In this document: piece after piece, positions 40,314-49,500 of the stretch
How positions within the stretch are numbered: the stretch's first letter is position 1
How the letters are laid out: each line of letters starts with the position of its first letter
From: Phycisphaerales bacterium
Lineage (GTDB): Bacteria > Planctomycetota > Phycisphaerae > Phycisphaerales > UBA1924
Direction of reading: 5' to 3'
NCBI GenBank assembly: GCA_007693785.1
Contig: RECY01000028.1
Location: 62,001 to 126,000, forward strand
Length of the DNA: 64,000 nt
Position numbers and translations under genes: made by a program
Notes under the pieces: model-generated
Databases searched by the model: none
What the model saw: only the letters and a program-made list of their open reading frames with translations
What the model was told of the DNA's origin: nothing

Positions 40314-41705
40314 ATGGCTTCGTCGGGCAAGAGCGAGCTGGTGGTGCTGGCGAACCGCCTGCCGGTGCGGAAGGTGGACACGGGCCCGAGCGGCGATCAG
40401 TGGGCGACGAGCCCGGGCGGGCTGGTGAGTGCGCTGGCGCCGATCCTGCGTGAGCGTGGCGGGTCGTGGGTGGGTTGGCCGGGTGACACGGGCGAGGCGC
40501 CCAAGCCGTTCACGCACGACGGGATCCGGAACGTGCCGGTCGGGCTGACGTCGGGGGAGCTCGAGGCGTTTTATTACGGTTTTTGCAACCGGACGATCTG
40601 GCCGCTCTTTCACGACGCGGTGCGTCCGCCGGAGTTTCACCGGCGCTGGTGGTGGCCGTACGTGGAGATGAACAGCCGCTTCGCGTCGGCGGCCGCGAAG
40701 CGCTTGTCGGAAGACGGGACGGCGTGGGTGCACGACTACCAGCTCATGCTGGCGCCGCAGATGATCCGGATGAAAAAGCCCGGGGCGCGGATCGGGTTTT
40801 TTCTGCATATCCCTTGGCCGCCTGAAGAGTTGTTCGCCCAGATCCCCTGGCGTCGCCAGATCGTCGAGGGCCTGCTGGCGGCGGACGTGGTGGGGTTTCA
40901 GACCAAGCTGGCGGCGATCAACTTTGCGCGGGCGGCCCGTCGGCTGACCGAGGCGACGGGCTCGGACAGCGAGCTGCGGTATCGCGGGCGGAAGGTGCTG
41001 GTTCGCGCGTTCCCGATCTCGATCGACACCGAGCGGTACGAGCAGCTCGCCGAGAGCGAGACGGTGCTGGAGCGCGTGCTCAGCCTGCGGGAGATGCTGG
41101 GCCCGGAGCGTCGGGTGATCCTGGGCGTGGACCGTTTGGATTACACCAAGGGGATCGACGTCCGCCTGCGGAGCTTTGAGGAGCTGCTGTCGCGTGGGAC
41201 GGTGTCGGCCTCGAACACGGTGTTCGTGCAGGTCGCGGTGCCGAGCCGCGAGCAGGTGGACGAGTACACGCACGAGCGGGAGTCGATCGAGCGCGTGGTG
41301 GGGCGGATCAACGGGGCGTTCACCGAGCCCGGGCGCGTGCCGGTGCATTATCTGTACCGGAGCCTGCCGGTGGAGGAGTTGGTCGCGTACTACCTGCTGG
41401 CGGACGTGCTGATGGTGACGCCGTATCGCGACGGGATGAACCTGGTCGCGAAGGAGTACGTCGCGTCGCGTCGGGACGGGTCGGGCGTGCTGGTGCTGAG
41501 CGAGTTCGCGGGCGCGGCGAACGAGCTGCGGGGCTCGCTGCTGGTGAACCCGCACGATATCGACGGCATGGCGCAGGCGCTCGAGGCGGCGCTGCACCTG
41601 CCCAAGGCGGAGGTCGGCAAACGGATGTCGGCCCTGCGGCGTGTGGTGCGCCGGCACAGCGTGTTTAACTGGGCGGATGCGTTTCTAAAGGCGGTGGCGG
41701 CGTGA
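40314..41705 (+). CDS. otsA: Trehalose-6-phosphate synthase (GT20)
   Basis: A 463-residue GT20 glycosyltransferase making trehalose-6-phosphate from UDP-glucose and glucose-6-phosphate. Visible family motifs: 'VVLANRLPV', 'PGGLVSAL', 'NRTIWPLFHD', 'WVHDYQLMLAPQMIR', 'GFFLHIPWPPEELF', 'GVDRLDYTKGID' and 'VTPYRDGMNLVAKEYVA' with the Asp/Glu donor-binding residues. ATG 40314 is preferred over ATG 40308 because CGGAGAG then has proper spacing. It overlaps the next gene (GTGA), the otsB-GH15 fusion, so synthesis and dephosphorylation are co-translated. Confidence 0.95.
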   Translation: MASSGKSELVVLANRLPVRKVDTGPSGDQWATSPGGLVSALAPILRERGGSWVGWPGDTGEAPKPFTHDGIRNVPVGLTSGELEAFYYGFCNRTIWPLFHDAVRPPEFHRRWWWPYVEMNSRFASAAAKRLSEDGTAWVHDYQLMLAPQMIRMKKPGARIGFFLHIPWPPEELFAQIPWRRQIVEGLLAADVVGFQTKLAAINFARAARRLTEATGSDSELRYRGRKVLVRAFPISIDTERYEQLAESETVLERVLSLREMLGPERRVILGVDRLDYTKGIDVRLRSFEELLSRGTVSASNTVFVQVAVPSREQVDEYTHERESIERVVGRINGAFTEPGRVPVHYLYRSLPVEELVAYYLLADVLMVTPYRDGMNLVAKEYVASRRDGSGVLVLSEFAGAANELRGSLLVNPHDIDGMAQALEAALHLPKAEVGKRMSALRRVVRRHSVFNWADAFLKAVAA

Positions 41706-44290
41706 GCGAACGGGCGGCGGACGTGACGGGTGCGCAGGATGTTTCGGACCTCGACGGCGTGGTGGAGTCGCTCGCGGCGGCTCCGGTGCTGCTCGTCGCC
41801 TCGGACTATGACGGGACGCTCAGTCCCATCGTCGATGATCCTGAACAAGCCAGGCCCGACCGAGAATCCATGGTCGCGCTCCAGGCGCTCGCGCAGATGC
41901 CGGGCACGCACGTCGCTGTCATCTCGGGGCGCGCGCTGCGGGACCTGGCCCGCCTGACGGGCGCGCCGACCGAGGTGCACCTCGTCGGGAGCCACGGGAG
42001 CGAGTTCGATCAGGACTTTGTGCAGAACCTCAGCACGCGGGAGGTCGAGCTGCGCGACCGCGTGAAGGCGGAGCTGGAAGAGATCGCCGGGAGCGGGCAC
42101 GGGTTCACGGTCGAGACCAAGCCGGCGAGTGTCGCGTTCCATTACCGCAACGCGGAGAACGGCGACGCGGCGGCGGCGGTCGAGCGCGTGCTGAGTGGGC
42201 CGGCGTCGGTGGAGGGTGTCTACACCAAGCACGGGAAGATGGTCGTCGAGCTCGCGGTGGTCGGGACCGACAAGGGGCGGGCGCTCGAGACGATCCGGCA
42301 CCGGGTGGGCGCGTCGGCGGCACTGTTCCTGGGCGACGACAAGACCGACGAGGACGCGTTCGGGACGCTCGCGGGCCCGGACGTCGGGGTGAAGGTCGGC
42401 GAGGGGGAGAGCCTGGCGAAGTACCGCGTGGCGGACACGCACGCGGTGGCGCAGCTCTTGGCGAGGCTGGCCGAGCGGCGCGCGGCGTGGCTGGGCGGGT
42501 CGGACGCGGTGCCGATCGAGAAGCACGCGATGCTGAGCGACCTGCGCACGGCGGCGATGCTGACACCCGATGCACGGGTCACGTGGTTCTGCGCGCCGCG
42601 CCTCGACGGCTCGGCGCTGTTTGCCGAGCTGCTCGGCGGGCCGGTCGCGGGGTATTTCTCGGTGGCGCCCGTCGGTGATGAGCACGGCAGGGCGCGTCAG
42701 GAGTACAAGGGCGACACCATGCTTGTGCGCACGAGCTGGCAGGGCCTGAGCGTGACGGACTACCTCGATTGCTCGGGCGGGCGCGTCTCGCAGCGGGCGG
42801 GGCGGAGCGACCTGATCCGCGTGATCGAGGGGAGCGGGCGGGTGCGGATCGAGTTTGCGCCGCGCCTGGACTTCGGGCGCACGCCGACGCGGATGGAGAT
42901 CCGTGAGCAGGGGCTGGTGCTTGATGACACGCTGGACCCGGTCGTGCTGCGTGCGCCGGGTGTGGCGTGGACGCTGCGCCAGGAGGGGAAGCATCAGACG
43001 GCGGTCGCGGAGGTGGAGCTGGGTTCGGAGCCGCTGGTGCTGGAGCTTCGGTTCGGGACGGGGCGTCTGGACGCGACGAAGGCGAGCGAGACGTCGCGTC
43101 GTCGGGAGACGTCGCGTTTCTGGAGCGACTGGGCGGAGGGGCTGACGCTCCCGAGCGTGGAGCCGGAGCGTGTGCGCCGGAGCGCGCTGGCGCTCAAGGC
43201 GCTGGTGCACGGGCCGAGCGGCGGGATCGCGGCCGCCGCGACGACGAGCCTGCCGGAGCACATGGGCGGGGTTCGGAACTGGGATTACCGCTATTGCTGG
43301 CCGCGTGACGCGGCGCTGACGGCTCAGGCGCTGGTCCACCTCGGGAGCACGGGCGAGGCGATGCGGTATTTAGACTGGGTGCTGAACATCGTGGACGATC
43401 TGCCGAGCCCGGACCGCGTGCAGCCGGTGTACACGGTGACGGGGCACGAGCTGGGTTCGGAGGCGGAGATCGCGGAGCTGAGCGGGTACGGCGGGAGCCG
43501 CCCGGTGCGGATCGGGAACGCGGCGAGCCGCCAGATCCAGCTCGACGTCTTCGGCCCGATCGCGGACCTGGTGCTGGACCTGCTGGCGAGCGGCGCGCCG
43601 ATCTCGAGCGAGCACTGGCGCCTGGTCGAGGCGATGGTGGCGGCGGTGGAGGAGAAGTGGGCCGAGCCGGACCACGGGATCTGGGAGGTGCGCCTGCAGC
43701 GCCGTCACCACGTGCACTCGAAGGTGATGTGCTGGGTGGTGGTGGACCGTGGGATCAAGATCGCCGAGCAGTTTCTAGGGCGCGAGCGTCCGGCGTGGCA
43801 CGAGCTGCGGGAGAAGATCAAGAGCGATGTGCTCGAGCACGGGTTCGATGAGAAGCTCGGGGCGTTCACGTTCGCCTACGGCGTGGCGGAGCTCGACGCG
43901 GCCTCGCTGTGGGTGGGGCTGAGCGGGATGCTGCCGCCGGAGGATGCACGGGTCGTGCGCACGGTTGAGGCGGTCAACCGCGAACTCCGCCAAGGTCCGG
44001 TGGTGTACCGGTACGTGTGCGATGACGGGTTGCCCGGGCGCGAGGGCGGGTTCCACATCTGCACGGGGTGGCTGATCGAGTCGCTGGCGATGACGGGGAA
44101 GGTGGACGAGGCCCGGTCGCTGTTCAAGGCGTTCACCAAGCTGATCGGGCCGACGGGGCTGCTGAGCGAGCAGTGGTGCCCGGTGACCGAGCGGGCGCTC
44201 GGGAACCACCCGCAGGCGTACTCGCACCTGGCGTACATCCAGGCGGCCCGACGCCTCAGCGATCATGCGGCGGCGGGGCGGGGGTCGTGA
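41702..44290 (+). CDS. Trehalose-6-phosphate phosphatase - GH15 trehalase/glucoamylase fusion
   Basis: An 862-residue two-enzyme protein. Residues about 25-270 are a HAD-type trehalose-phosphatase: D35-Y-D37-G-T-L, 'VISGRALRDL', 'GSHGSEF', 'YTKHGKMVVELAV', 'GDDKTDEDAF'. Residues about 285-855 are a glycoside hydrolase family 15 module: an N-terminal beta-sandwich, then an alpha/alpha barrel with 'NWDYRYCWPRDA' near residue 526 and 'GLLSEQWCPVTERALGNHPQAYSHLAYIQAA' near the end, as in bacterial GH15 trehalases. It would release trehalose and possibly cleave it to glucose. Fusions of a trehalose phosphatase to a different glycosidase are known in mycobacteria (OtsB1 with GH65). GTG overlaps the otsA stop. 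Confidence 0.9.
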   Translation: MSERAADVTGAQDVSDLDGVVESLAAAPVLLVASDYDGTLSPIVDDPEQARPDRESMVALQALAQMPGTHVAVISGRALRDLARLTGAPTEVHLVGSHGSEFDQDFVQNLSTREVELRDRVKAELEEIAGSGHGFTVETKPASVAFHYRNAENGDAAAAVERVLSGPASVEGVYTKHGKMVVELAVVGTDKGRALETIRHRVGASAALFLGDDKTDEDAFGTLAGPDVGVKVGEGESLAKYRVADTHAVAQLLARLAERRAAWLGGSDAVPIEKHAMLSDLRTAAMLTPDARVTWFCAPRLDGSALFAELLGGPVAGYFSVAPVGDEHGRARQEYKGDTMLVRTSWQGLSVTDYLDCSGGRVSQRAGRSDLIRVIEGSGRVRIEFAPRLDFGRTPTRMEIREQGLVLDDTLDPVVLRAPGVAWTLRQEGKHQTAVAEVELGSEPLVLELRFGTGRLDATKASETSRRRETSRFWSDWAEGLTLPSVEPERVRRSALALKALVHGPSGGIAAAATTSLPEHMGGVRNWDYRYCWPRDAALTAQALVHLGSTGEAMRYLDWVLNIVDDLPSPDRVQPVYTVTGHELGSEAEIAELSGYGGSRPVRIGNAASRQIQLDVFGPIADLVLDLLASGAPISSEHWRLVEAMVAAVEEKWAEPDHGIWEVRLQRRHHVHSKVMCWVVVDRGIKIAEQFLGRERPAWHELREKIKSDVLEHGFDEKLGAFTFAYGVAELDAASLWVGLSGMLPPEDARVVRTVEAVNRELRQGPVVYRYVCDDGLPGREGGFHICTGWLIESLAMTGKVDEARSLFKAFTKLIGPTGLLSEQWCPVTERALGNHPQAYSHLAYIQAARRLSDHAAAGRGS

Positions 44291-44382
44291 CCCTCGGGCA
44301 CGGCGGCGTACCATGCCCTCCGAAACGCTTGGGGGGGACGCATGACCCGGAACACGGCTTGCAACGCATCGGCGGTGGTGGC

Positions 44383-45312
44383 GTGAGCGCGGACACTGCC
44401 GCGATCGGACGCGCGACCGACGCGATGCGCGCGCACGGCGTGCTGCTGCTCGGCGCGCAGGGGATGCTCGGGCGGGCGTGGCGCGAGCTGCTCGCGAGCC
44501 ATGACGTCCCGTGCCTGGCGCCTCTCCCGGGCGAGGTGGACCTGGCGGACCCGGACCTGGCGGAGAAGCTCCCCGGCGCCGGGTGGGGGACGCTGATCAA
44601 CTGCGCGGCGTGGACGGACGTGGACGGGGCCGAGGCGCACGAGGTCGAGGCGACGGTGGTCAACGGGGCCGCCCCGGGGCACCTGGCGCGGGCGTGCCGC
44701 GAGCGGAGCGCGACGCTGGTGCACTATTCGACGGACTACGTCTTCGCGGGGGACGGGAGCGAGGCGTACCGCGTGGACGAGGCGCGCCGCCCGCTGAATG
44801 CCTATGGACGCAGCAAGGCGGCGGGGGAGGCGGCGATCGAGGCCGCGTTCGCCGGGGCGGGGGACGGCGAGGGCGGGTGGCTGACGGTGCGGACGAGTTG
44901 GCTGTATGCGCCGTGGGGGCACAATTTTGTGCGCACGATCGCGAAGCTGTGCGCGTCGCGCCCGGAGATCTCGGTGGTCGATGACCAGCGCGGTCGCCCG
45001 ACGAGTGCCGAAGGACTGGCGCGCACGACGGTGGCTCTGCTCGGCGCGGGCGTGCGCGGGTTCGCGCACGGGACCGACGGGGGCGCATGCACGTGGTTCG
45101 AGTTCGCGACCGCGATCGAGCGGCTGACGCGGGGCGAGGGCGGCTCGGCGCGCGCTGCCTGCGTTGTGAAGCCTTGCGGGAGCGAGGCGTTCCCACGCCC
45201 GGCGAAGCGTCCGGCGTACTCGGTGCTGGATCTTTCCGAGACCGAGCGGGCGATCGGGCCGATGCAGTCGTGGCGGGACGCGCTGGCGGGGGTTGTGGCG
45301 CGGATGGGGTGA
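44383..45312 (+). CDS. rmlD: dTDP-4-dehydrorhamnose reductase
   Basis: A 309-residue SDR-type reductase, the last step in dTDP-L-rhamnose synthesis. The NAD(P)-binding motif is GAQGMLGR (about residues 21-28), with 'CAAWTDVDGAE', 'YSTDYVFAGDGS', the catalytic Tyr and Lys in YGRSKAAGE, and 'VRTSWLYAPWGHNF' all as in RmlD. The start could be GTG 44383 (preceded by GGTGG) or ATG 44425, 14 codons inside. rmlB follows 59 nt downstream. rmlA and rmlC are not in the window and must be elsewhere if rhamnose is made. Confidence 0.92.
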   Translation: MSADTAAIGRATDAMRAHGVLLLGAQGMLGRAWRELLASHDVPCLAPLPGEVDLADPDLAEKLPGAGWGTLINCAAWTDVDGAEAHEVEATVVNGAAPGHLARACRERSATLVHYSTDYVFAGDGSEAYRVDEARRPLNAYGRSKAAGEAAIEAAFAGAGDGEGGWLTVRTSWLYAPWGHNFVRTIAKLCASRPEISVVDDQRGRPTSAEGLARTTVALLGAGVRGFAHGTDGGACTWFEFATAIERLTRGEGGSARAACVVKPCGSEAFPRPAKRPAYSVLDLSETERAIGPMQSWRDALAGVVARMG

Positions 45313-45371
45313 ACGGGCGGGACGCCAGTGCCGCGGTGGGATGGCGACAGGCTTGCATTCAGGAGCGATCG

Positions 45372-46409
45372 ATGAGCGAGCGGGCGTTTGAGCACATCGT
45401 GGTGACCGGCGGGGCCGGGTTTATCGGGGCGAACTTCGTCCGCCTGCTGCGGCGCGAGCGCCCGGGCGTGCGCGTGACCAACGTGGACCTGCTGACCTAC
45501 TCCGGCAACCTTGAGAACCTCGCGGGGCTCGAGGGGGACGACGGGTACCGGTTCGTCAAGGGCGACGTGGGCGACGCGGCGTTGATGGACGAGGTGCTGC
45601 GGGACGCGGACGGCGTGGTGCACATGGCGGCCGAGAGCCACGTGGACCGCTCGATCATGGACTCGCGCCCGTTCATCGTGAGCAACGTGCTGGGGACGCA
45701 GACGCTGCTGGACGCGGCGCGCCGGAGCCCGCGGAAGCCGCGGTTCTTGTACGTGTCCACCGACGAGGTCTACGGCTCGCTCCCGCTCGACAAGCCGGAA
45801 GAACTGTTCACGGAGGAGACGCCCCTGCAGCCGAACAGCCCGTACGCCGCGAGCAAGGCGGGGGGGGACGTGCTCGTGCGTGCGGCCCATCACACGTTCG
45901 GGATGGACTGCGTGACCACGCGGTGCAGCAACAACTTCGGCGCGTACCAGTTCCCCGAGAAAGTCATCCCGCTGTTTGTGACGAACCTGATCGAGGGGAA
46001 GAAGGTGCCGCTGTACGGGGACGGGAAGAACGTGCGCGACTGGCTGCACGTGGAGGACCACTGCGAGGCGATCCTGACAGTGCTGGAGCGCGGGGCGGCG
46101 GGCGAGGTCTACAACGTCGGCGGGAACAACGAGCGGACGAACCTGGAGCTGACGCACTCGATCCTCGCCGCGATGGGCAAGGGCGAGGCAATGATCGAGT
46201 ACGTGCCGGACCGGCTCGGGCACGATCGGCGGTACGCGATCGACGCGCGGAAGATCAAGCGGGAGCTGGGGTGGGAGCCGACGCGGTCGGCCTGGCCGGG
46301 GGCCCTTGAGTCGACGGTGCGGTGGTACGTCGAGCACGCGGAGTGGTGGCAGCGCGTGCGGAGCGGGGCGTACCGCGCGTATTACGAGAAGCAGTACGGG
46401 GAGCGGTGA
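45372..46409 (+). CDS. rmlB: dTDP-glucose 4,6-dehydratase
   Basis: A 345-residue extended SDR enzyme converting dTDP-glucose to dTDP-4-keto-6-deoxyglucose. Key parts: Rossmann motif GGAGFIGANFV (about 13-23), 'VVHMAAESHVDRSI', catalytic Thr-Asp-Glu in STDEVYGS, YAASK, 'TRCSNNFGAYQFPEKVIPLF' and 'GKNVRDWLHVEDHCEAI'. AGGAG at 45361-45365 with a 6-nt spacer supports ATG 45372. It is followed by a strong terminator. Confidence 0.96.
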   Translation: MSERAFEHIVVTGGAGFIGANFVRLLRRERPGVRVTNVDLLTYSGNLENLAGLEGDDGYRFVKGDVGDAALMDEVLRDADGVVHMAAESHVDRSIMDSRPFIVSNVLGTQTLLDAARRSPRKPRFLYVSTDEVYGSLPLDKPEELFTEETPLQPNSPYAASKAGGDVLVRAAHHTFGMDCVTTRCSNNFGAYQFPEKVIPLFVTNLIEGKKVPLYGDGKNVRDWLHVEDHCEAILTVLERGAAGEVYNVGGNNERTNLELTHSILAAMGKGEAMIEYVPDRLGHDRRYAIDARKIKRELGWEPTRSAWPGALESTVRWYVEHAEWWQRVRSGAYRAYYEKQYGER

Positions 46410-46464
46410 ATCGAGGCTGAGTGAGACGCCGACCGGCTTTGCCGCTGGGAGGGTGCGGAAACGA

Positions 46465-46511
46465 CGCGAGCCGCGACGGCCTTTGGGGGCGGTCGCGGCT
46501 CGCGGTGTTTT
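46465..46511 (+). terminator. Terminator after rmlB
   Basis: A perfect 13-bp stem CGCGAGCCGCGAC/GTCGCGGCTCGCG (46465-46477 with 46492-46504) has a 14-nt loop and is followed by GTGTTTT. It lies between convergent rmlB and the TPR protein gene and can also stop minus-strand transcripts weakly. Confidence 0.75.
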
Positions 46512-46537
46512 GAAGCATGGGGCGTGTGTGGTGCGGC

Positions 46538-49500
46538 TCAGCGCCCGCCGGTGAGTTCACGCCGGATGCGTTCGAGGCGTTGGAGAACGCGGTCGCCCAT
46601 CTCGCTGGTTCGGATCGTGCCGAGGTCGGCGAGGATCTCGCGTGCCTCGCCGGGTCGGTTCTGGGCGAGGAATGCCTCGGCGAGGCCGATGCGGAGACGT
46701 TGCTGCTCGGGGGCGAGGCGGAGCGCCTCGCGGAAGCTGGCTTCGGCGCCGGGGGCGTCGCCGGTGCGGAGCTTGGCGAGGGCGAGGGTGTCGAGGAAGC
46801 TCGCGCGGGCTTCGATGGGGAAATCGGCGGCTTGTGCGGTGGCGCGTTCGGCGAAGCGGAGGGCTTCGCGCCCATCGTGGTCGTCGTCGCCCAGGAGCAG
46901 GTAGGCGAAGTTGTTGAAGATGACGGGGTTGGTGGAGCCGGCGTCGATCACGCGCCGGTAGCTGGAGAGCGCGAGCTCGCGTTGGTCGAGTTGCTCGGCG
47001 ACGACGGCGACGAGCGTCGTGACGCCGAGCTGATCCTGCTGGTCGTCGCTGAGTCGGGACGCGGTGTCGAGCACGTTCTGGCGGTCCTGCCCGTGGCGGG
47101 TGCGTTGGGCGAGATCGAACCAGGCGATGGTGACGGCGGCGGTGTCTTCGGGGCTCATGTCGGAGCCGCCGAGGGTCTCGCTCGCCTGGCGGATCCAGGC
47201 TCGGATGATCGAGCGATCGGGCGAGGACTGGGCGATCTGGAGGGCGGCCCGCGCCCAGCGTGGATCGCTGGTGATCCGGTCGCCCAGCATCGCCTCGGCC
47301 TGGGCGGCCTGATTCTGGGCGAGATAAGCGCGGGCGAGAAGCACGACACCGGTGGAGGTCTGGTCTGCCGCGGCGAGCAGGCGATCGCGGTGCGGCTCGA
47401 GCGCGTTCTGCACGGCGGACCAACGCTCGAGACGCGCGTCGATCTGCGCGAGCACCAGGTCGGCCTGGATCGGGTCGGCGGTCAGGCGGGCGCGCCAGTC
47501 GTTGGCGGCGACGGCCGCGGCCTCCAGGCGGTTGCCCGCGAGGAGCACCTCCGTCAACGCCGCCAGCGGCGCGGGGTTGCTCGGCATCCGGGCGGCCGCG
47601 TTGCGGTAGATCCGCCCCGCCTCTTCCAGTTCGCCCGCGTGCACGAACAACGCCGCGTGCAACGCGGCGGCCTCGAACAGCGCCGGGTGATCCTGAATCA
47701 CGCGCCGGAGGTCCGCGCGGGCGCGGTCGCTCATGCCCGACGGCGTGACCTGCACCCCGACGCGGAGCAACGCGTCGGGCCCGGCGCCCGAGGGCAGGTT
47801 CGCGAGCATCAGCATCGTGGCGGGCAGCGTCTCCGAAGGGTCGTCGAAAACCGAGGCGGATTCGAGCAGGCGCGAGAGCTGGCCCAGGCGTTCGTTGTCG
47901 GGGTGGGCGGCGGCGCCGGTTTCGGCGGCGGCGCGGGCGCCGGCGAGGTCGCCCACCGATGCGCGGTGGCGGATCAACGCCATGTGCGCCAGCGGGCCGC
48001 CCGAGCCGGATGCGACGATCGATTGGAACGCCTCGTCGGCCCGCGAGGGATCGCCGTAACGGGCTTCGAGCTGCGCGATGAACCGCTGGCGGAGCGCATC
48101 GGTGTCGGTCATGGCGGAGGCGATCTCGGCCGCGCGGTCCATGTTCCCGAGGATCGCGTGGTACTCCGCGGCGCCTTGCAGCACGCCGGTTTCTTCGCCC
48201 TGCTCTTCCAGCAGGCGTTCGTAGATCGGGGCGGCGTCGGGCAGTCGCCCGGTTTGCACGAGCAGGTTCGCGAGGCGCAGGCGGTCGTTCCACGCGTCGG
48301 TCTCATCGACGATCGCGTCGTACTCGTCCAGCGCGCGAGCGATCATCCCCTGGCGGGCGAGCAGGTCCGCGCGGGAGCGGCGGGCCGCGAGCGGCAGGTT
48401 TACCTCGTCGGCGAACCGGCGCAGCACACCCTGGGCTTCGGATTCTCGCCCGGCGGCCTGCAAAGCCGCGACATAGGGCGGGAGCAGGTCCGTGCGGTTT
48501 GGGTCGGCTTCGACGGCGCGCCCGAGGTATTGCAACGCGTTGTCGCGGTCGTCCAGTACGGACATCGCGTCGGACATCAGCAGCAGGGCCTGGACGTTCT
48601 GCGCGTCGTTGCGGAGGACGGGGCCGAGCAGGGTCGCGACGGCGGCGGCCTGGCGCTCGGTGCGGTCCACGGTCAGCAGTCGGCGGGCTTCGAAGATCTT
48701 CCAGTTGGTCGCGTTCTCGCCCGTGAGCTCGCGCAGGCGACCGATCGCGCGCTGGGCGGCGTCCGGGGCGCGCCAGATCGACTCGGTGTTCAGCACCGCG
48801 AGCTGCAGACGCGCGTCATCGGGATGCCGCTGCGAGACCTCGGCGAGCGCTTCGGACGCGTCCGGGTCGCCCGCGCGGTCCTTGTACAACGCCCCCCAGA
48901 GCTGGCCCATCCGCTGGGCTTCGGGCGTCTCGGCGGACTCGGCGTACGTGGCGAGCACGCGCCGTCCCTCGTCGGCTCGCCCGGCGGCGAGCGCGGCGAG
49001 GGCCTGATCGAACGGGCTGGCGGCGACCGCGCTCTCGCCGATGGCCACGAGGCGCGGGTCGGGCGTCAGCCCGCGGGCGCGGAAGAAGGCGACAAGCTCC
49101 GCCGCACGCTGCGGGGGGAGGCTCCGTTCCTCGTCGAGCAGGCGCTCCGTGATTGACTCGGCGATCCGCACGTCGCCCGCGACGAGGCGCAGCTTGGCGA
49201 GCTCGGCGAGCAGGCGTCCGTCCTCCGGGGCGGCGACGGAGAGACGCTCCACGAAATCGACCGCGCTGGCGAGCTCTTCGGGCATCAGCCCGCCGCCCTG
49301 GGAGAGGCGGACGGTCGCGCGCAGCCAGCCGTCGAGCAGGATCGCCTGTCGTGGGAAGACGCGGAGGGCGTCGGCGGCGGCGTCGCGGGCACCGCGCGGG
49401 TCGTTGACGCTGAGCATCGTGTCGACGAGGCGGAGGTGCGCGGTGAGCCAGCGGGGGTCGTTGCGGACGGTTTGCCGGTAGGCGTCAACGGCCGCGCGGG

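Noticed and set aside
46517-49156. An 879-codon plus-strand open frame opposite the TPR protein
   Set aside because: Antisense shadow: the minus strand encodes clear TPR repeats with a membrane anchor and a Shine-Dalgarno site.
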